From positions 248,001-312,000 of the forward strand of contig NZ_PXYK01000002.1 of the NCBI RefSeq assembly GCF_003012745.1: a stretch of DNA of 64,000 bases, read 5' to 3'. The notes under the pieces were generated by a model that was given only the letters and a program-made list of their open reading frames with translations, was not told where the DNA came from and searched no databases. Positions within the stretch are counted from its first letter, which is position 1, and each line of letters starts with the position of its first letter. The position numbers and the translations under genes are program-made. Shown in pieces: positions 60,901 to 64,000 of this stretch. The stretch comes from Kumtagia ephedrae (GTDB lineage: Bacteria > Pseudomonadota > Alphaproteobacteria > Rhizobiales > Rhizobiaceae).

Positions 60901-62135
60901 CCCGCTGGAAGAAATGCGTCGACGAACCTGGGTTCCGCAAGGCAGTTCACGACCGCGTCGTGCCAATTCTTGGCCGAGTGTACAGCTCGATGGTGTTCCG
61001 GGCCTTGCGCCAAGACAACCGCCACACGCTCCAACATCGACGGGTCCGGTGAAGCGTCTCCACCTTCGACGATAAGGCCCGCCCTCAGAGGTCGAAGAAT
61101 GTTGTCAGCGAATTGCTCACTGAGAAGCGCACTTTGTACGCTTGCGGCATAGTTCCGAACCCCTCCTGAATCACCGGAGGCGAAGTCCTCGTCCCCTGTA
61201 AGCATCCTGAATATACCGCGGACCACCGCCGCATCGACCGGCGCGACTGCCGCTGCCTCTTGCACAACATCGGCTGCAGGAAGAGGCGACTGGTCGGATG
61301 TCACAAGGCGTTCAGGTGTCCCTGCCCGGTGATTTCCTTCCTGCGAATTCCGAGATTTCGACCCGCCCTTGCGACCCGGGGCACTCTCCCGACCACCATT
61401 GCCGGTAATATTTTCGGCACCTCGGCCAACAGATATAGTAGTGGCCGTCCGCCCAATTTCGTACCGAGGTACATGCGCCAGCCGCCTTATCGCCAATATC
61501 TCTCGATAAAAACTCAGGCGAGAACCGATACCTTTGCTGTAATCGCCCAAATCGAGATCGTCAGTATCGCCGCGATGGAAAGACCACAGAAGCTTAACAA
61601 GCGGCGCTTTCTTGTGAGACAGCTTCTTGAGCGCTTCAGCGCCCAATTTATCCCGGCCTTTCCGATTGTGACTGAGTTCCCATAGAAAATTTCGAACCAG
61701 CACAGCATCGGCCAACGCCTGAATAATCGATCTCTTTGCGGCTCCTTCCAATCTCCCTGCGGCCAAAGACTCCGACAGAGCGTCGTAACCTTTCCTCGCA
61801 ACGTCGAGTACATAGTCAGGATCACCGTTGATTAGATCGCCTCCCAGGCCTTCCAATCCACGGTTCTGAAGCAGTTCAGCGAGCAGCCCAATTCTTTCGC
61901 TCAGCTCGCTATCATTCACATTTACAGGTGAGGATTTGCCGATCCCAACTGCACCATAAGCGCACTCACGAAGCACGACAGTCTCGGCAAGAACTGAAAA
62001 CAAGGGAAGCACTATAATCGACCCACCCTTTTCCAACTTGTCGTTAACAGTCACGTTGCCCCGCCCGAGCAGCGACCGTTGGTGCAGTGCACAATAAACA
62101 CCATCACGGGTTAGACAAGCCCCTTTTTCGTTCAC
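57942..62135 (-). CDS. Large multidomain protein: unknown N-terminal part, TPR repeats, C-terminal GT2 glycosyltransferase
   Basis: 1397 residues from a GTG at 62135. Residues 1 to ~560 match nothing I recognise; 260-300 is a low-complexity basic/Gly/Ser linker. From about 575 to 1080 there are TPR-like helical repeats, for example ARYAEAFDLLRQVLSAHPDLPDAQALY, SYERALAIKPNH and DAANVYEKLVTQYPDFVEARREL. From residue 1138 a GT2 domain begins (PLVSVVMTTYNAAAYVQTAV), with VDDCSSDSTP, the metal motif DSDD at about 1229 and ADLEFIQRL as the ED-like segment. No signal peptide is seen. The fusion suggests glycosylation of a protein or assembly of a polysaccharide guided by the repeats. The start is uncertain because the ribosome site is weak. 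Confidence 0.8.
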   Translation of the reverse strand: MNEKGACLTRDGVYCALHQRSLLGRGNVTVNDKLEKGGSIIVLPLFSVLAETVVLRECAYGAVGIGKSSPVNVNDSELSERIGLLAELLQNRGLEGLGGDLINGDPDYVLDVARKGYDALSESLAAGRLEGAAKRSIIQALADAVLVRNFLWELSHNRKGRDKLGAEALKKLSHKKAPLVKLLWSFHRGDTDDLDLGDYSKGIGSRLSFYREILAIRRLAHVPRYEIGRTATTISVGRGAENITGNGGRESAPGRKGGSKSRNSQEGNHRAGTPERLVTSDQSPLPAADVVQEAAAVAPVDAAVVRGIFRMLTGDEDFASGDSGGVRNYAASVQSALLSEQFADNILRPLRAGLIVEGGDASPDPSMLERVAVVLAQGPEHHRAVHSAKNWHDAVVNCLAEPRFVDAFLPAGVADTYHAYVADALKAFAAGAGGGKVGFNGTTVEIEEHYRVIVRSDSPLPSGQLFAHLHLKWTEGELALHAPFASDADGRKTAKITVPLFWQGARTISGSLMIGPLPPRTAAADDKTEGFAPAIPIWLSWSEQDIREVQLGVERQLQRARFLANRARYAEAFDLLRQVLSAHPDLPDAQALYISLLAHSGELESAWSHLATLPEMVAGSTEIMSLTARLLLARGDLDAASRKFEALPAGEIAVGALAALAAVARQAPELQLTSRGEQPGGLVVPEWILTQLRDYFLGRSLTGISEVPLGAAPAELRPGIARLIVDSLIAGFASEAVLQRTASRFDREGLINLVDIIEQARRRQQTHTVLPILAVLAPQRINQIDLLVLAAKRLSAAGRWSDSLPFVDEAVRREPNNFEVLDLAGNVNRQLDRPEVAISSYERALAIKPNHTSLMDRLSALENGLRRRDPLRKRSSAQDLIKRYVDARRAALFRNATDRATRFAYGRALTMSGELEDAANVYEKLVTQYPDFVEARRELLRIAQLQEDHTSVLRWGETLVDSTFDEKVVVALVKALRGTGRVEEAIERLRANFDKGGIHLKREYVRSLFVVADFRQAAEVADGLLGLYPSDLELRLLAAAAHLETGDTVKAAYHAHIANHDGGMLRFPLEMPLFLYAVSRKAGDEERALRALNPMFAQFGAQAIGVDPRYGDDLFDQLVGTGIYPEGAPSPAHTFEGPLVSVVMTTYNAAAYVQTAVRSILQQSYRNIELIIVDDCSSDSTPDVLRELERRDPRVRVILKSTNDGTYVSKNTGLLQAHGQFIALQDSDDWSHPDRLARSMAVLLTRPDLVGLTTDWLRMTTDGNVVIKAGGQISHLCCISLVFRREAMEKVGFFDSVRIAADLEFIQRLGLAYGTQAIPRLRWPLLLGRARSDSLTASEEFGLTRFGFSEPRQRYHEKSKLFHSEIQRGDRPYMPFPLAARKFEADQIILPSRASAA

Positions 62136-62304
62136 GGTTCAGTTGCTGCCCGAACCGGGCCAGGTCGGGGAGACAGTCTGCACGATGGGAACGATGAAGG
62201 AGCGATCGTCTGTTCTGCAGAAAGGCAGGCGGGCGCCCGTTGCGCGCTCTGCCACCCCATGCAATCCTCAATGCCGGGAGGACCAACAAGAGCGGAATCT
62301 CGAG

Positions 62305-63057
62305 ATGGTTACATTCAGGTGCCCGATCTGCGGCGGCAGCGAATTTGTTGACGATGTCGGTCGAAAGATGGAGAGATGTACTTCCTGCAGGTCGCTCAAG
62401 CGCACACGTGCCGCAGCCCTGTTCGTCGAAAAGTTCGTCAAACTGACCAAAAAGTCGAAAATCCTGCACTTCGCGCCGGAAGAACGCTTCGCCGAGTATC
62501 TCGCAAGTCGCTGCCAAGATGGTTATGAAATGGCTGATGTCAGTCGCGACCGATATCAGCCGCTTGCCGAAAGGCTCGGCGCAAAGCTAGCTGTCCTGGA
62601 CCTTTGTAAAGATGCCAAGGGATTGCCGAGTGATACCTACGATCTAGTCATTCACAACCACGTTATCGAGCACGTCCCCTGCAACTGGACGATCGTCCTC
62701 CAGCAACTCCACCGTATTGTCAAACCAGGCGGTGCTCATCTCTTCTCGTTTCCAATTTACGCCAAGGGCTATTATCGCGAGGAGCTGGATCCTGCTGTGT
62801 CGAAGGATGTTCGCACGAAAGAGTATGGACGTTGGAACCATGTGCGCAGGTTCGGCCGCAAAGACCTCGATCGCACGCTCGGTGCGGTATTCAATATTGA
62901 GGGAACCGAGGCACGAGACAACTTCACAGTTGATGAACTGCTGTCGGCCGGAGTTACGAGCGACTTTCAGAACCTCTTCTTCCTTCGAAAACCTAAGAAG
63001 GCGACTGCGAAGGCCAGCAAATCCGGTCCGAAGACTCGGGTTGCTGCGGCCGCCTAG
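62305..63057 (+). CDS. Class I SAM-dependent methyltransferase with N-terminal zinc ribbon
   Basis: 250 residues from ATG 62305. An N-terminal zinc ribbon is formed by CPICGG (residues 6-9 Cys pair) and CTSCRSLKRTR. The methyltransferase part follows: KILHFAPEERFAEYL, the acidic strand end in VLDLCKD, YDLVIHNHVIEHVPCNW (post-motif II) and HRIVKPGGAHLFSFPIY. The C-terminal tail is lysine/alanine-rich. The frame is open to 62143, with an ATG at 62185, but that N-terminal part is unlike the family. Genes of this kind in polysaccharide clusters methylate sugars or chain ends. Divergent from the large glycosyltransferase gene. Confidence 0.82.
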   Translation: MVTFRCPICGGSEFVDDVGRKMERCTSCRSLKRTRAAALFVEKFVKLTKKSKILHFAPEERFAEYLASRCQDGYEMADVSRDRYQPLAERLGAKLAVLDLCKDAKGLPSDTYDLVIHNHVIEHVPCNWTIVLQQLHRIVKPGGAHLFSFPIYAKGYYREELDPAVSKDVRTKEYGRWNHVRRFGRKDLDRTLGAVFNIEGTEARDNFTVDELLSAGVTSDFQNLFFLRKPKKATAKASKSGPKTRVAAAA

Positions 63058-63130
63058 TCGTTCGCCTACCGTCATCCGCGAATTGACTTTTGACAGATGG
63101 TAAGCGGCCCATAGAGCAGGGGTGCAGCTG

Positions 63131-64000
63131 ATGCGTGCGGGAGAACTCGTTGACGCCCGAGTTCGGCGGTTTGCTGCTTGGATTGTCTTGGCAGCAAGCC
63201 TCTTATCGGCGGCCGTCGGAAGAGCCGATACCCGATCCGACGAATTGGTTGTTCGTCTTTCTCCCGACGGGCCGGTTTTCAGCCTCGCCGAGGCGATAGC
63301 GACCGTCGAAAGACAGTATCAAGGACAACCGCATGTCCGCATTTTAGTTGAACCTGGCCTCTATCAGGACAACACGGCTATTTTGGAGCTCTCCTCGCCC
63401 TCCATCCGGTCGTATACGATCGTTGCCGAGAATGGAGCCGCGGTGTTTGACGGCAGCGGCACCGTGCTGCGCACGCGTGACTTCACATGGCTGGCGCTGA
63501 GGGGACAGCACGGCCAAGCCACGAATGTCACAATTAAAGGCCTTACGATTCGCAATTATAGACAAGCAATTCTATTATATGGAAGTAAGCACAATTATGA
63601 AAGATGGAATGGATTCAATACAATATCCAGCAATAAATTTGAGCGAATAGGTCTATTTATCGATTTGCCTATTAAAAGCTACAGCGCAATAATGCTAATC
63701 AATTCTCGTAACAATCTAATTTCGGACAACACCTTTACAGACGTCAAGAACTACAACTACTGTCGAGGTATGCATTCCATCTATTTGAGAACATACTCCT
63801 CTTGGAATATGATCCGCGACAACGTTTTCAATATCGGTTGCGGAGATCCTATCAAATTTCGTGACTCATCAAATTACAATCTCGTGATCGGCAATAGGTT
63901 TGAGAGCCAAGCGGGACCTGGCCTCGTCGTCGACTCGTACTGTGTATCCAAAGAAGGCGCTTGCCGAACCGTAGAGTGTCCCTCGTTCGGAAATGTGGTC
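63131..64000 (+). CDS. Secreted right-handed parallel beta-helix protein (3' end cut by window)
   Basis: The frame runs open from ATG 63131 to the window end, 290 codons with no stop. It has a signal peptide: Arg-rich RVRR, then FAAWIVLAASLLSAAVG, with cleavage near GRA-D at residue 33. The mature part begins VVRLSPDGPVFSLAEAIATVE and VRILVEPGLYQDN, the opening turns of pectate-lyase-like beta helices. It continues with Asn-rich rungs such as GFNTISSNKFERIGL, NSRNNLISDNTF, WNMIRDNVFNIG and NYNLVIGNRF. Such proteins bind or cleave polysaccharide (lyase, epimerase or hydrolase). Bases from about 63540 to 63900 are AT-rich, unlike the rest of the window. No catalytic residue can be fixed from the visible part. 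Confidence 0.8.
   Translation, partial: MRAGELVDARVRRFAAWIVLAASLLSAAVGRADTRSDELVVRLSPDGPVFSLAEAIATVERQYQGQPHVRILVEPGLYQDNTAILELSSPSIRSYTIVAENGAAVFDGSGTVLRTRDFTWLALRGQHGQATNVTIKGLTIRNYRQAILLYGSKHNYERWNGFNTISSNKFERIGLFIDLPIKSYSAIMLINSRNNLISDNTFTDVKNYNYCRGMHSIYLRTYSSWNMIRDNVFNIGCGDPIKFRDSSNYNLVIGNRFESQAGPGLVVDSYCVSKEGACRTVECPSFGNVV

Noticed and set aside
62143-62304. N-terminal extension of the methyltransferase gene
   Set aside because: The frame is open from a TTG, but these 54 residues are unlike the family and the zinc ribbon starts right after ATG 62305.

Overview
The window is GC-rich, densely coded bacterial DNA. The best fit is an alphaproteobacterium of the Rhizobiales (Mesorhizobium/Phyllobacteriaceae-like). 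This rests on the phosphonate operon order phnL - hexapeptide transferase - phnCDE - DUF1045 - phnM - phnN, the long runs of CUT2-type sugar importers with SDR and Gfo/Idh/MocA dehydrogenases, and codon use. No rRNA, tRNA or CRISPR array was seen.

Region 1 (1-6406, + strand) is the 3' half of a C-P lyase operon for phosphonate use: phnL (cut by the window edge), a LbH transferase, the PhnCDE importer, a DUF1045 2H phosphodiesterase-like protein, phnM and phnN.

Region 2 (6515-42435) is a ~36 kb catabolic island in several divergent operons. It has two CUT2 ABC importers with binding proteins, a third orphan binding protein, and two tandem ketopantoate-reductase-like genes. It also has an amidohydrolase, two Gfo/Idh/MocA oxidoreductases, four SDRs, two medium-chain alcohol dehydrogenases, two likely enone reductases (an Old Yellow Enzyme and a PRISE-type SDR) and an ABM monooxygenase. 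The rest is a cupin, a sugar-phosphate isomerase/epimerase, a 3-hydroxyisobutyrate-dehydrogenase-like enzyme, a His-rich CobW GTPase, an M24 peptidase-like protein, and E1alpha/E1beta/E2 of a 2-oxoacid dehydrogenase. A palindrome close to TTCTCA-N3-TGAGAA lies in front of nearly every operon. At the right end is an unusual regulator: a winged-helix domain joined to a solute-binding-protein domain, with no signal peptide. I read the island as one regulon for import and oxidation of a sugar- or cyclitol-like (perhaps enone-forming) compound; the substrate cannot be read from the sequence.

Region 3 (42661-48949) is ordinary accessory content: an F420-type NADP reductase and an SDR divergent from a LysR gene, a Phd/PIN toxin-antitoxin pair with a palindromic operator, a quinone-oxidoreductase-like MDR, and an SDR divergent from a TetR gene with two matched operators.

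Region 4 (49176-56485) is a four-gene Wadjet-type (JetABCD; TIGR02677/02678/02680/02679) plasmid-defence locus that looks dead. jetA has lost its N-terminal part, jetC carries one frameshift and jetD two; only jetB is open.

Region 5 (56866-64000) is less GC-rich and codes for surface polysaccharide or glycosylation functions: a GT4-like glycosyltransferase, a 1397-residue TPR + GT2 protein, a zinc-ribbon methyltransferase, and a secreted parallel beta-helix protein cut by the window end.
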